Below, one piece after another: positions 38,301 through 49,947 of a stretch of 64,000 nt of DNA. This DNA is from Diploscapter coronatus (taxonomy: Eukaryota; Nematoda; Chromadorea; Rhabditida; Rhabditidae), in assembly GCA_964036155.1 (NCBI GenBank), contig OZ038422.1, forward strand, positions 11,741,201 to 11,805,200, given 5' to 3'. The position numbers and the translations under genes are program-made. The notes beneath the pieces were generated by a model that was not told where the DNA came from, did no database searches, and worked only from the letters and a program-made list of their open reading frames with translations. Within the stretch, counting starts at the first letter, position 1. Every line of letters starts with the position of its first letter.

Positions 38301-39239
38301 CTTCGGTAATAAAGTTGAAATTAAATTTTGGGATAGAAAGTAGTTTTCCTTTTCTAAAATGGACTTAAAACAATTTCCTCCCGAAGCTTTGCCAGACTTT
38401 TTCCCTAATAAAATGATCAAATTCTGTGTGATGATGTTCAAAATTGCCAAAATATATGCATGCGCAGGAATTTGTCCTCTTTCCAAAGAGAACCCTGAAA
38501 GAAGAAAAGGTTGGGGATCAATTTTCTAAGAATTATGTTTTCAGCCTTTTAAATGAGACACGCTCTGTGGTTAATACATCTTCGTTCAATCGCTAAATGC
38601 ATTTAAAATGACAATAATGCGACCATTTTCAGTTCAATTTTATCCATCGAAGACTTTAGATCTTTGAAATAATTTTCTAAATGTCTCCATTAAATAGGAT
38701 GACACATTTTTAAATTTTCTATTAATGAAGTTAGCCTTCGATCTTCACTGCATTTAAAATTAACACGAATTTTAAAACTTCGCAATTATCATTCTGTCCT
38801 TAAAATAGTCAAAAATTGTGTAAGTCTGCATTTTTCCGTCTAATTATATTATCATTTTCCTGCAGATTTTCTCAGTTTTTTCGTATAATTCAATTTTCTC
38901 TTGAGCTTCCTTCTAATTGAAATTTGTTTTCATCATCAATCTTCAAAATATGCTCTCGTCGGGAAAATCATGTAGTGACCCTCTTATGTTCTAACGAAAA
39001 GTTCGCAATAGAGCATGAGACTCGCGTCTTTAGCTATGGGGCGCATTTTTGTTTTCTAGTGCTTTGTTTTGAGGACTCTCGTTTTTCTTTGCCTGATTAA
39101 AATGTGGAGACACTTTTCTGAGAGCTCATTTGTATGCATTTTTTTAAAATGATAATCTTTCGAAGACCATGACTATTCTGCGCGCTAATTTTCCTCACAA
39201 AAACAATAAATTTACCGCTCAAATTGTTATTTATACTAA

Positions 39240-39512
39240 AAAATTTTTCAGCCTTATTCCCCCACTAGGTGGGGGTCGGCTATTCTCAGCCCGTAATGGG
39301 ACCAGTCGGCCTCTGTCCTAGCCACACAGGACTAGTGGCCCGTCCCGAGAACGGACTGTTGTTGTGTGCAACAGCCGAGGGATTTTAGGCGAATTTTTCG
39401 TGGTTTCATCCACTACCAATAGTTCTTAGCCCCCTTGGTTTGGGTAGAAGCGGGGAGCGAACCTGAGCCCTAGCTGCAGGCAGTAACACACAACCACTGC
39501 GCTACACCGCGT
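39240..39512 (-). mobile_element. tRNA-derived SINE
   Basis: Read on the minus strand, GGTGTAGCGCAGTGGTTG gives a pol III box A (39494-39504), followed about 30 bp later by box B GGTTCGCTCCCC (39452-39463). The head is tRNA-like, but the rest does not fold as a functional tRNA. It continues through a non-tRNA body (CCACCTAGTGGGGG near the end) to an A/T-rich tail. This arrangement is typical of a short interspersed element mobilised by LINE machinery. Confidence 0.75.
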
Positions 39513-39697
39513 CATCGAATTGTTATTCATACTGTGATCCTTTAATTTCAAGTGAAAATATAATCCTACCGCCTTTCGAAAAACTGATCTTCATCACAAA
39601 CTATAGATATTTTACTCTACCAAGCTGGTCTTCACGCTAAAGTTTATTTTAGGCGATTTTAAAAGTCTATATCTTAAGATATGGTATATTTCATCTA

Positions 39698-39968
39698 CAG
39701 CGCCGCTCACAAGTCTTGGAAGTTTTTGCAAAATAGCGATTTTCGCTTTCTAATTTGCTTTTTTGTTTTGTAAAAATTATATATTTGCATTATTTTGATA
39801 TGTTTAGTGTAATTGCAAGATTTTTTGACAACTAACGTGGAAAAATGAATGGGTGAAAGCTTTTCGTAATATTATCATTTTATCATGTTATCAAATTGTT
39901 TATACCAAAAAAAAAAGTCATTCTATGACCATTTATGTAAAAACTTCCAAGGCTTTTGAGCGGCACTG
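39698..39968. mobile_element. Tc1/mariner-type MITE, 271 bp
   Basis: The left end CAGCGCCGCTCACAAGTCTT and the right end AAGGCTTTTGAGCGGCACTG are terminal inverted repeats beginning CAG(C/T)G. TA lies directly outside each end (39696-39697 and 39969-39970). There is no transposase frame. Termini and TA target fit a non-autonomous Tc1/mariner element. Confidence 0.85.
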
Positions 39969-40449
39969 TATATACGAAGAATTACTCGAAAAGTTATCCC
40001 GGGCGGCTTTGAAAGGATATATTTTAGAACACGATATTTTTTACCTTTCTTATATAAAGGATTTCCGGCTATCATACTAGAAACAGGAAATGAATTGGGC
40101 ATTTTTGGCCTAGGCTTGCCGGATGTTTTTGCTATAAGCTTCCACTATAGGGTATTCAGAAAATTGCATGCGCTTGTCAGATTCTCATTTTCTACCCACG
40201 TATAAATTCATGAATATACGCCAAATTAGCGCATTTTTCATTTTAAATTACGACGTACTTATGCTCTGATTTTCTTAAGATCCATCATTAATGGATGTAG
40301 TTTCCTCAAAGTCGTAGGAAAAATATCTAAAAGTACTATTATTTCATGCCAATCAAATTATTTGTATAAATTTTACTTTATTTTCGTATTCTTATGATTT
40401 TTCCAAAATGTTTATTTGATTTGTCGTGAGATCTGATGTTTCAGGTAAA

Positions 40450-43400
40450 ATGTCTACGGAATTCTCATGCATTCGACGAACCGATACCGTCAACGTTATT
40501 TCGACGACAGATGCCGAACCAAGGTCTTCATTTTTATGCTGCCCGTAAGTTTAGGGATTTAATAATGATCGAATTCTGAATTTTCTTAGATTTATCTCAG
40601 ACGTAAATAAATTTGAACTAAATCTAATTTTTTCTAATATTTTAAAACAATTCGGACTTATTCCAGACTTGGTTAAACTGAAAATAGCGTGAAGGTTACT
40701 CGTTTAAAAATACGAATCTTTTTAAATATTGAGTGAAGTTTAGCCTTTATAGTTGAGTTCTGTTGATCTCGAAAGGCTGTAGAGGGGTGTGTGCGGCGTG
40801 GAAGAAAGGTGAAGATAAGTTGATGAGCACTAAAACGTTTATTAATGATAAATTGGGTATTTATAAAGAACAGCGGTGAGATATCTAAGGATAGATATAC
40901 AATTATGGTAGAGCGAGATTATCGCATACAATTCATACCCTAACTTTTATGAAATTTATAGTGGTTCCTAATTAGCAGGGGTGTTAGCGGCGCAGTAAAA
41001 CGGTGCACTGCACCTCATCGCAAGCTCTTCCAAAATTTACTGCACCACACCGCAAACATCTCTGCTAATTAGCAAATAAATGTCAAAATAGTCGTAAGCA
41101 GGATCTCAAAATTAGATAATTAAATCATACGCTACGAGTGAAATGCCACTTATTTATCCCAAAATGCGTGTTAATTAGCGAAATTTGCAGATGTCTTTTT
41201 AAACCCCTGGAAATTTGCTTTTTACTAGAATGTTTCTAACGGATTAAACTCGTGTCCTAAACTTTGGATTTGGAAGAAAATGAAGTCTAGAAGGGCAGAT
41301 AGAATGATAAGAAAGAGAGTAGAAGGAAGGAGAAAACATGCTTTCACCATGCCGCGGTTTTCGGAATTTACAATTGAATTTGGCCGGGGCCTTAAGCTAG
41401 GACGCTAACAATTCTCCAATCACATGATAAAGGATAGGAGCTGGAAACAGACTGGTTTATCGAAATAAATGAAGGGCCCCCTCTCGTTTTTGCCCAGTGG
41501 CTTATTCTCATTTTCTCGTCCCGGCAGCGTTTTTACTCTTCTAACCAAACTTTCCCAGCGACGACGAGAAATAACAATTCCGAGAACACGCATTTTCGAG
41601 CCGCTAAACTGCAACTTCCAATCTTATAAGCACCGCCCATTTTTCCCTAATTATGGACTCCCCATCCCCCATTCAAAATGGGAAACCCGTTGAGGACCAA
41701 GTCAGAGATAGTGTTCATTATCTGTAAGCCTAAATTTGATTTAATTTTGAATTTTTAAATTTCTAGTTTAGTGAAGATAATATTATTTTTAGTGGTCTCA
41801 AAAATTGTAACACTGCAACCACTGAAAGGACTGATTTTTCGGACTATGAATTTCGAATTTTCCGGATTTTTCCTAAACCAACTTGCATATTTTCTCACCT
41901 TTTCGCATTTTTTCTTACGTCGCCATCGTGCTGTTTTATGTATGCAGGGATGTGCGAAATGAGAAAGCGTGAGAAAGAGGAGAACAGAGAAGTCGAGAAA
42001 TGAAAATAGTACGGAAAAATGAGAGTCGAAAGTGAAGCAGGCGAAAAAATGAAGAATAAAATATCAAAGGTTTTGTGCAGTTGTGAACTCCATATTTTTC
42101 TTCTGGTTGGTTGAATTTCGTCTTAAATTTTCGCATTATTATAATGCTTAGATTTACCTAATTTTTACCTGCAAAACGGATCTCTGGATTAACTTATCTA
42201 TTGTTCCTAAAAATATATATAAGATCCTATGGATAAAAATGGACGCCATGCATCTCTTACCATAAATCCCTACTTTCAGAGCCCATAGATGTGATTTATG
42301 TTGAAATCTCTCAAAGTTATATGATAATTATCATAATTTCGGCGCTTTTTAATCTTTCCAAGTTTCGAATGACGTATCTGAGATGTTTTACTTGGTTATG
42401 CTTTAACGTGGGAGCAGAGGAAATTGTTATTCACGTTCTAGCAATTGCCAAGCGGACGCAGCGAATAAATAAATTATTGATCGAACATTTAACTGCTTTA
42501 ACCACGAGCTTTTGGAAAAATCTTTCTCACATAGCGCTTAAACATAGACACCGAAAATGCCCGCGATACAAATATTAACTCTAATATTAGTCGTAAATAA
42601 CTCACTGAATTTGTGTTCCTGACATTGTTTTGTTTATGACTCTGCCGCTTTTATTATCTATTATGTTAGAGACACATAGTTTTAGAAAGTATATTGTCAT
42701 TTTTGATGAGCTTTATGAAAAGTCATGCTTTCTAAACTATATACATCCCGCCTCGTGCTATTTGACGCAATATCTTGACATCCTGCAAAAATGAGATAAT
42801 GATGAAAATAGCCCTGTGCAACGTTTTTTGTTTTCAGATGATGTAATTTTTCAATTTTTAATGACAATAATAAGCATGAGTAGGCGCAGTTTTTATTGCA
42901 AGAAGTCTACTTTTTATTATCTTAACTAAAAATTCTAAATTTAGCTTTAACCTTGGCAAATTTAAGAAAAATGTTTAAATTAAGCTGAATCTAAACCTTC
43001 TTATTCTTAAGATATAAGGGCTTTAAAATTTATATTTGGGAAAAGACGTTATTTTAAAATTTGTTATTTTAGACGTTGCAACATGCCGTCTCTATCGAAA
43101 ATGCCTCTAGCGGCGAGGAATTTGGTGACGAATTTGTTCGGATTTCTGCAGAGCAATCAGAATAGTCATAATAAGTGAGTTTTAAATAATTTCGAAATGT
43201 TAAAATAAAAGACATTGTTGATATGTTTAACGTAATCTTCTAAAGTTTTTGCAATTTAAGAGCTGATCTTCATTAATATTTTCTTCATTTTCCCTAAGTT
43301 CAAGAATGTCTGGATGCTCGGTAAAAATACGAAACAAAATCGTATAAAATAAAATTATAAGTTTTTATATAATCATAGCCGTTTGATATTTGGTAGATCA

Positions 43401-46400
43401 TAAGCAATAATAATATGTCGGAATAGGCCATCATTTCTTTGTGATAGACTGATTCATATCTGATTTATGTCTTGCCCGACCAGCCGCGAAAACAAAAAAA
43501 TTCTTGCATCATTCGGTAGTCAATTTTGCTGAGCTTCATTTCGTTGCTAGTCCGGATATTCCTAAGGGAAATTGAAATAAGGGACATAAGAGAGAGAGAG
43601 CCAACCGGCTAGATTAGACACTACGAGGAAAGAGAAGCGAAAACTGGAAAATATCCAGAAAATAGTGAATTTAGGTAGAAAAACTAGCCAGATATTTTGC
43701 AAAAACGGAGAGATAAGAAAAAGCGAGAAAGTGCTTTGCGATGCACGAAAAAATGCCCCGCCGCATAAACCCGAGCTTTAAACCACCGCGCTACCTGGCC
43801 AAGCGCTTATTTACACCACACATAGCTCATAACCCTTCCATGTATTTTCTCATGCACCTAAAAAGAAAGATTTGCATCGATTTCTATGCGAAAATTGAAA
43901 CCTTTTTAGGTTGATTCAAAAATATTCGCTGATTTTACTAACTCTCAGGCTCAAAATAAAAGTTATATCTGAGTTTATTGGATATTTATAGCACCATTAA
44001 CTTGACTTCCTAGATTTTTCGGATTTTTACAAACAGGAGAAAAAACTTGTATAATTAAATTAATTGTCTTGAGATTTCGCGAAATCGCCAATTAATTTGT
44101 CTGCGCGTCAGAGTTTTAGTTTTTGTCGTAAAATAAGATCTTTTATTCCGCTTTTTCTTCTCGAAAAGCTACAGCTTATAAAAATCATGTAAAATAGCTT
44201 TATTTGATAAATTTTTTTGTAAAATTTCAACATTCGTAAGATTTGTCGTAAGATAAAATAAGTTATTTTTCTTTAATTTGTGACCAAATAAGCGCATTTT
44301 GTGGACCGGAAGCTTTTTCGGAAAGACTCGGACAAAATTGCGGTAATGATGCTCGAAAAATATGGGCGAGATGCGCGCACATCTTAGGACGCTCTCCCAA
44401 AGGGAAAACCTTCACTTCACACTGGGGAAGGACCCCGTGCTTTTTCCCCTAGGATATCCCCTAATCAATAAATCTCGTAAAAGGATTTGGCTAGTCTTTT
44501 TTCTCGCTTTCTTGAGACAACACTGTTTTATATAATGTCTTTTGAATTTTAAAATTTGATCTTTATTAAGCTTTCGATTTATTTGTATTATTTATCTCTT
44601 TTTCATATAGAAACTGATGATCTTCATCTAAATTTCATATTTTGTAAATTCGATATATATTTCTTTTAAAAAATGTTATATTGAGATAAAGTTGATCTCC
44701 ATTCTAAAATATGAACTTTAACCTTATCTCGCAAGTTTCACGTATTTATATACCTTCTAGCATAGTCATAGCATAATCTTTACCTCGCTGATGAAATAGT
44801 GATATCTCAGACATAAGTTCAATCCTACGATTTTTTATGCAGCCTAATCTTAAGCCTGCATCATTCTTTCATGAATATTTGCTGAGCACGCAAGGGCTCC
44901 CACTTCACTAATTTTCCTAAAGAAATGTTTTATATCTCAGACGTTTTCCTCTCGTATATTAAGACATGGGAGGTTTCAATTATTAATAAAATATATTCCA
45001 GACATTCCTTTCTTCGTATGTTAAAACATTAGAAATGTTCTCAAATTTTCTTACATTTATTTTTCCCTGTTTTCTTTTTGAAATTTGAGTCTGATAATAA
45101 TTCCTCTTGTTATTCGGTTGGCTTGAATCTAGAATATCGTAGATTTTGGTGGGAATATCTTTCGAATTATTGGGGACATAAGCTGCAAAATAAAATAGGA
45201 AGGTTCATCTAATGTTGAAAGATATATGCCAAAAACAGGCTGAAATACTAAAAGAAAATTCCGCGATATCCCAAATTCGTATTTAGACGAGTGTGTTATT
45301 GACTCATTAAACAACATGAAATATGATAATGCTATTTTATTCTTTGGATACTTAATTAATATTTTGAAAAATAAAAAAAATAATTTTCAAAATTTCAGCC
45401 TGAACGAGAAGTCGAATAAATTCAGCACGCCACAAGTGGACAGAAAAAATAAGGTAAATTGTTTAAAAAATTTTAAACTTAAGGCAAAATTTTCAAATTT
45501 AGGTAAATTTGGATCGGCGAAATTCCGACTCCAAAGTGCCTCCGGAAAAGATGACAAAGGTAAAGTTGCATTTTCTTTGGAAAAGTTGTCGATTTTCGGC
45601 ATTAACAGCCTATATTCTTGAATATAAAAGTTAATCTTCATTTTTTCACGAACAACCTTAAAAAATTTTCGTTTTACTCATTTTTTTTAAAATAAAAAAG
45701 CTGATATTCATGCATTACATCATAAAAACCTACAGAATTCTCATCTTTCTTCAATAGTTTAATTATTTATTCTTTGCTCTTTCGTACTCTTTCAAATTTG
45801 AGCTTATTGAGTTCATTTCAGATTTTCCTCAAGGTTAAATTCTTCTTTTTTCTCTAAAACTGGATTATTAAAAGCGATTTCGCATAGGGGGTTGGAGTAA
45901 TGAAAATGGTCTCGTTTTTTGAGAGCCCGAGAGATCGTTAAATTTGAGAGATCGAAAGAATAAGACGATTTCCGAAAAGGTTTTTTAAATGAGTCTTTGG
46001 GATATCTCGAGAAATAGCGCTTAAAATTTTAGAGTTAGAGAAAGAATGTAGGCTTAGGAAGAGATAAAAAGGATTTTAAAAATCCTGTGTTCAAACGTGA
46101 AAAGAGCGGGTCATTTTTCTTAAGGATTTTCGGGTTTTTGCACCCTATTTTTGCTCCTCGAAAATCAATTCTTCAAGGCTTTGAGCGTGTTTGTTGGATT
46201 TGACAAGTTCGCTTTTCGTTGCAGCTCCTTGTGAAAGGGTTTACTTCCTTTCAAACTATTCTCTAAGTTTTTCCTAGTTTATTCCATTTTTGAACTCTAA
46301 AATGCAAAAATCAGAATGCCATTATAATGCCTATTCAATATCCAACAATAGAAAGGTCTTAACTTCATTTTTTCAACTTAATAATTGGCTTGATTTCAGA

Positions 46401-47461
46401 GGGTTCATATTCAAAATGTAGAGAAGTGGGAGCCTAATGTTTACGAGAAGGTAGGATCGGATTTTAAAATGAATTATTTAAAACGAAACAAAAATAAATG
46501 TTCAAAACATTATCATCTTAAGATTGAAAGCTAGGTTGTTAAAGATGGTTCCAAATACGACTTTAAATTAATATTTAGGAACTGTTGCGAAGGACGTGGA
46601 GTGACGAATTCGACTTTCTCTATCAATTGGGATCGGCAATTTATTTCTACATTTTCGAGCACAATCCCAATTGCAAAACGCTATTTCCGTTCATTGACCG
46701 ATATGAGGCCGAAAACAAGAACTGGAAGGAAAGCAAAGAATTTCGGGGTCAGGCACTTAGATTTGTGCAGGTATATTTAATTTAAAAAACCTACATTTAT
46801 CTAAAACTATCTAAAATTTATCCTAAGATATATTTAATCTCACGTATATTCATTATTAAATGACCTAAAATTAAAAATAATATATATTTTACATAAACTC
46901 GAGTTTTAATATTTTACTTTATCATGATAATAAAGATGAACTGGGTTTTCAGACTCTTTCCCAAGTCGTCAAAAATCTCTATCACATGGACCGATTAGAG
47001 CCGTATTTGTACCAAATTGGTCAGAGGCATTGTAAATACGCTGATCGAGGCTTCAAGCATGAATATTGGGACATTTTTCAGGTTTGTTTTAAATTTAAAT
47101 TTTATATTTTAAATTTAATATATTTTGTTATGACGATTTGATATATTTACATTTTTCATATTTAAATTAACATTCTAGGATGCTATGGAGAATTCATTGG
47201 AAGATAGAATGAGTAGTTTAACAGATCTCGATACTCAACAAAAATCTGACGCTATTACGGTAAATTTGTGTCTTCTATTCTTAAATTTAAAATATAGTAA
47301 AATTAACGTACTTAACGTTAATTAAGTTAATAGTGTTATATTAGTTTTTTTAAAATATATTTCAGGTCTGGCGTACGCTAGCGTTATTCGTGGTCGTCCA
47401 TATGAAGGCGGGCTTCCTAGACGGGTTGAAAGGCATAAACCGATTCCCACCTCTCGTTTGA
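40450..47461 (+). CDS. Nematode globin with N-terminal extension
   Basis: Nine exons: 40450-40544, 43073-43174, 45399-45453, 45503-45559, 46400-46450, 46579-46770, 46953-47081, 47179-47259 and 47366-47461; 285 residues. Residues 1-120 are a Ser/Asn/Lys-rich extension with a CCPRC cluster. The globin fold begins near LLRRTWSDEF (helix A Trp). LFPFIDRYE gives the CD Phe. FRGQALRFVQ places Gln at the likely E7 position, and YLYQIGQRH gives the proximal F8 His (H210). Family knowledge: nematode genomes carry dozens of globins, many neuronal and acting as oxygen or redox sensors rather than stores. The first two introns are over 2 kb, unusual here. TTTCAG lies five bases before the ATG. An alternative first exon is at 41653. 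Confidence 0.85.
40976..41064. mobile_element. 89 bp hAT-type MITE in globin intron 1
   Basis: It begins CAGGGGTGTTAGCGG and ends CGCAAACATCTCTG as terminal inverted repeats. CTAATTAG flanks it on both sides (40968-40975 and 41065-41072). An 8 bp duplication with CAGGGGTG termini is the hAT signature. Confidence 0.85.
41653..41723 (+). other. Alternative first coding exon of the globin gene
   Basis: ATG opens MDSPSPIQNGKPVEDQ and the exon ends at a CT|GTAAGC donor in phase 2. That is the same phase as the upstream first exon at 40450-40544, so it can join exon 2 at 43073 in frame (HYLRCNMPS) to give a 277-residue isoform. Another frame reads MGNPLRTKS, a myristoylation-like start, but ends in the wrong phase. 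Confidence 0.5.
43745..43815 (-). mobile_element. tRNA-like SINE head fragment in globin intron 2
   Basis: The minus strand reads GCCAGGTAGCGCGGTGGTTT and then CTCGGGTTTATGCGG, resembling boxes A and B of the SINE at 39240-39512 but diverged. No tail can be followed. Likely an old, truncated copy. Confidence 0.45.
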
Positions 47462-47643
47462 TAAGATAGACAAGTCTCAAAATTACCGTAACGACTAAAA
47501 TAGAAGACTTCGGACTTGTACTATATTGAATTGAAGAATATTTGCAGGGGAACTTTTATTTTAGATCTTACATGTTATGTTTTTTCCATTTTCAAATTCT
47601 TTCGTACAATATTTATAATCATTATATGCATTTTGAATTGAAT

Positions 47644-47649
47644 AATAAA
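47644..47649 (+). terminator. Poly(A) signal for the globin gene
   Basis: AATAAA about 180 bp after the globin stop, in AT-rich sequence before the next same-strand gene. Confidence 0.45.
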
Positions 47650-47885
47650 TATTTGTATATAATTTTAATTTAAAACTACCTTTTAAAATATATAATCTTT
47701 GTTCCTAATTTAATTATGCATATCTTTGGCATGAGTCGCTTCTAGTCTATTGCTAATTGATAAGAATTATCGCCGACTTTGGCAGGAGCGAAATTGATTT
47801 TATTAGGTCCGCTCAAATTTTGCTCCTTTGTTTGTAATGATCAAATTATTCAAATTTTATTTTCTAAATATATTATTTATTTCAG

Positions 47886-49852
47886 TATATGCTAGGAGTG
47901 ATTTTGTAAGATTTACAAAAAAAAAAGAACCAAATTTTAGAATTTGCAAATTTAGGATTCAAAATGTCGAGAGACTTTAGAAAGCGGGAAGAAAAATATT
48001 TTGGAGGTTCATCAAAAATTAGCCGATACTGAGAAACTTAGGCTACAGCGAAAATTCAAGGAAATTAAGCAGGAGTTTTTCGAGCTACAGAAAGAGGTTT
48101 TGAGGATAAATTTAAAAATTAAAAAAAAAAAAGTTAATTTTTAGAACGAGGTTTCTACCACCGATGAATTACTAGACATCATGCTTTTGTCTATTAAAGA
48201 CGATCAAACCTGTCCTTCTCCCAATAAGACCATGTTCACTACCCATGCGCCAGCGCCCACATTCGTTCCCACGACACTTGGTTTAATGGTAGAATTGCCG
48301 ATATTTAATTTTTGCAAACATTCAGGGGCTGCTACCAATTTGGCGGGGTCTGCATCAACTCCAAGTATAGTTACTGGGCAGGGTTCTGGAACGACCCAGA
48401 CCTCCGGAAGCTCTGGAACTACTGCGCAGAATTCTGGAACAACTCCTCAAAATTCCCAAGGCCCGACCTCAACCATTCAACAGACTTCATCTTCTCAATC
48501 TAGCAGTGAAAAAGGTTAACATTTTCCAAGTTCTAAAAAGATTAGGTTTCAGAAAAGCCAAGTAAATTAAAATTCGCTCAAGTCTATCATGACGACTATA
48601 ACCTGGATCCTTTGGCCCAGCATATGGAGACTCTTTGGGCAAAAACTTATATCTAAATATAAAATGAAATAGTTTTATTTAGTACTATATGAATCGCCCC
48701 AACGAAGTTTGCGATACAACTTTGATAGATCTGAATTCGCTCACTGAAGACCAAGTTTTCGGGTATTTCGCTACGTTAGCTGCTGCGCATCCGGGTTTGA
48801 ACTAGACATATTTATATATATATATTTTTTTTTAATTTTAGGACCATTTTGTTCTCTCTGTGATAGATTCCACTTTGAAGTTGAGCGGAGGCTGTTCAAA
48901 GTATCCGCTCTACTAAATGTAAGGGTATGTTAATTTCTAAAAGGCGTTAATTTTTAGGATGATCAAAAATTCATGATGAAATTGCTGTATTCGTATTTAC
49001 CTCCGGCTAAAACTCTATGCACCGCTATAGCGCCAGGGTGTCATACGGATGATTACTATCGGAAAGGTAAATATTTAGATTTTATAAAACAACTAATCTA
49101 AAAATTGAAGTTCACAATCTTACGGATTCGATACTATGCTTGGAATGTACAGCTTGCATGTCGGTGACTAACGTCATTCAGGTAGTGCCATGGCATTGGT
49201 CGTTCAAAATATAGCCCCGATTTCTTTTAGCACCAATTCCTACTCCAGCCTTCTGTCGTCGACGCTTTTTTGGCGTTTCTCAAATCTTCGCTATTCCACA
49301 ACATTTGTGCGGATTTATGCAATGCTTACCTTGGAACCAATATTACTCTATTTCCAACTGGATTCACATATGATGGGGTAAATTGCCGTTTTATCGATTT
49401 TTTGCCAAATTATTGATTTTAGTGCCAAAAATGGATGGCTAAGGAGTATCATTATTTCATTAAAGTTATCACTGTTATCACTCGTCCTGAACGACTCTGC
49501 ACTTTGGTGAATTAAAAATCGGATTTCATACATCTGCATTTATAACAATTCCTAATTTAGGAATTAAAATGGTGCGAGTTAAATAAACCGCCGAATGTGA
49601 TACATTGCTTAAAGGAAATGTGCGATGACTGTAATTTTTTGTTAAACTGAGAGGAATAAAAATAACATTCCAGATTTCCATCAATCCACCCCTCAAGCCA
49701 TCTGGCTTTGTAACCAAATTCCTGATTCACCTTCTCAAGCTAACGCATATCTGAACATTGAAGCCACGAAGGAATACAAGAAACCTCAGGAATATCATGA
49801 AACATACGAGCAATTACGATTTACAGAGCAGAGACTGAAGGACGAGCTCTAG
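47886..49852 (+). CDS. Cys-rich saposin-like protein, 5' end unresolved
   Basis: Exons joined in frame: 47886-47905, 47956-48096, 48145-48514, 48553-48638, 48683-48794, 48842-48918, 48958-49066, 49111-49181, 49231-49377, 49423-49506, 49561-49630 and 49674-49852; about 488 codons. I could not place an initiator or signal peptide, so at least one 5' exon is missing. It starts with a charged helical stretch (LADTEKLRLQRKFKEIKQEF), then a Ser/Thr/Gly/Gln-rich linker. Three Cys-rich segments follow with saposin-B-like spacing: CSLCDRFHFEVERRLF, then CLECTACMSV ... ICADLCNAYLGTN, then LCTLELKWCELNKPP ... CLKEMCDDC. The third continues with no boundary into the C-terminus. Saposin-like domains usually bind lipids or membranes in lysosomes or secretions. 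Family assignment is tentative. The intron at 48639 would use a GC donor. Confidence 0.6.
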
Positions 49853-49941
49853 AAAATGCCGTCATAAGTATTTATGTGATGTGATTGGCGTCATGGTTTT
49901 ACTGAAGACATCATAGATAAAAATTTTGATAGAAATAACTA

Positions 49942-49947
49942 TTTATT
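49942..49947 (-). terminator. Poly(A) signal overlapping the acyltransferase stop codon
   Basis: The minus strand reads ATTTAATAAATAG, in which the TAA stop (49948-49946) and an AATAAA hexamer overlap. If used, the 3' UTR would be only a few bases long. The stop lies about 95 bp from the convergent upstream gene end. Confidence 0.4.

Larger units (their letters stand above)
35390..40449. other. 5 kb non-coding stretch between taf-4 and the globin gene
   Basis: No protein-like exon found on either strand. It contains a GA-rich then TC-rich pair of tracts at 35940-36180 that could fold back, a SINE at 39240-39512 and a mariner-type MITE at 39698-39968. Several GAAGATCAGC-like words occur (36400, 37250, 37290, 38750, 39590). 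The right part should include the upstream promoter of the globin gene. Confidence 0.5.

Noticed and set aside
39451..39512. Functional tRNA gene on the minus strand
   Set aside because: Boxes A and B are present, but the arms do not form a convincing cloverleaf and the homologous body continues far past the 3' end; treated as a SINE.
48289..48325. 37 nt intron inside the saposin-like gene
   Set aside because: Removing it puts the next exon out of frame at once; the sequence is open when retained.
48326..48503. Alternative frame reading GCYQFGGVCINSKYSYW with many Trp and Cys over the Ser/Thr/Gly linker
   Set aside because: It looks protein-like, but CTGGAACNAC repeats force Trp-Asn readings in that frame. 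Neither phase nor upstream exons support it, while the Ser/Thr/Gly frame reads through from 48145.
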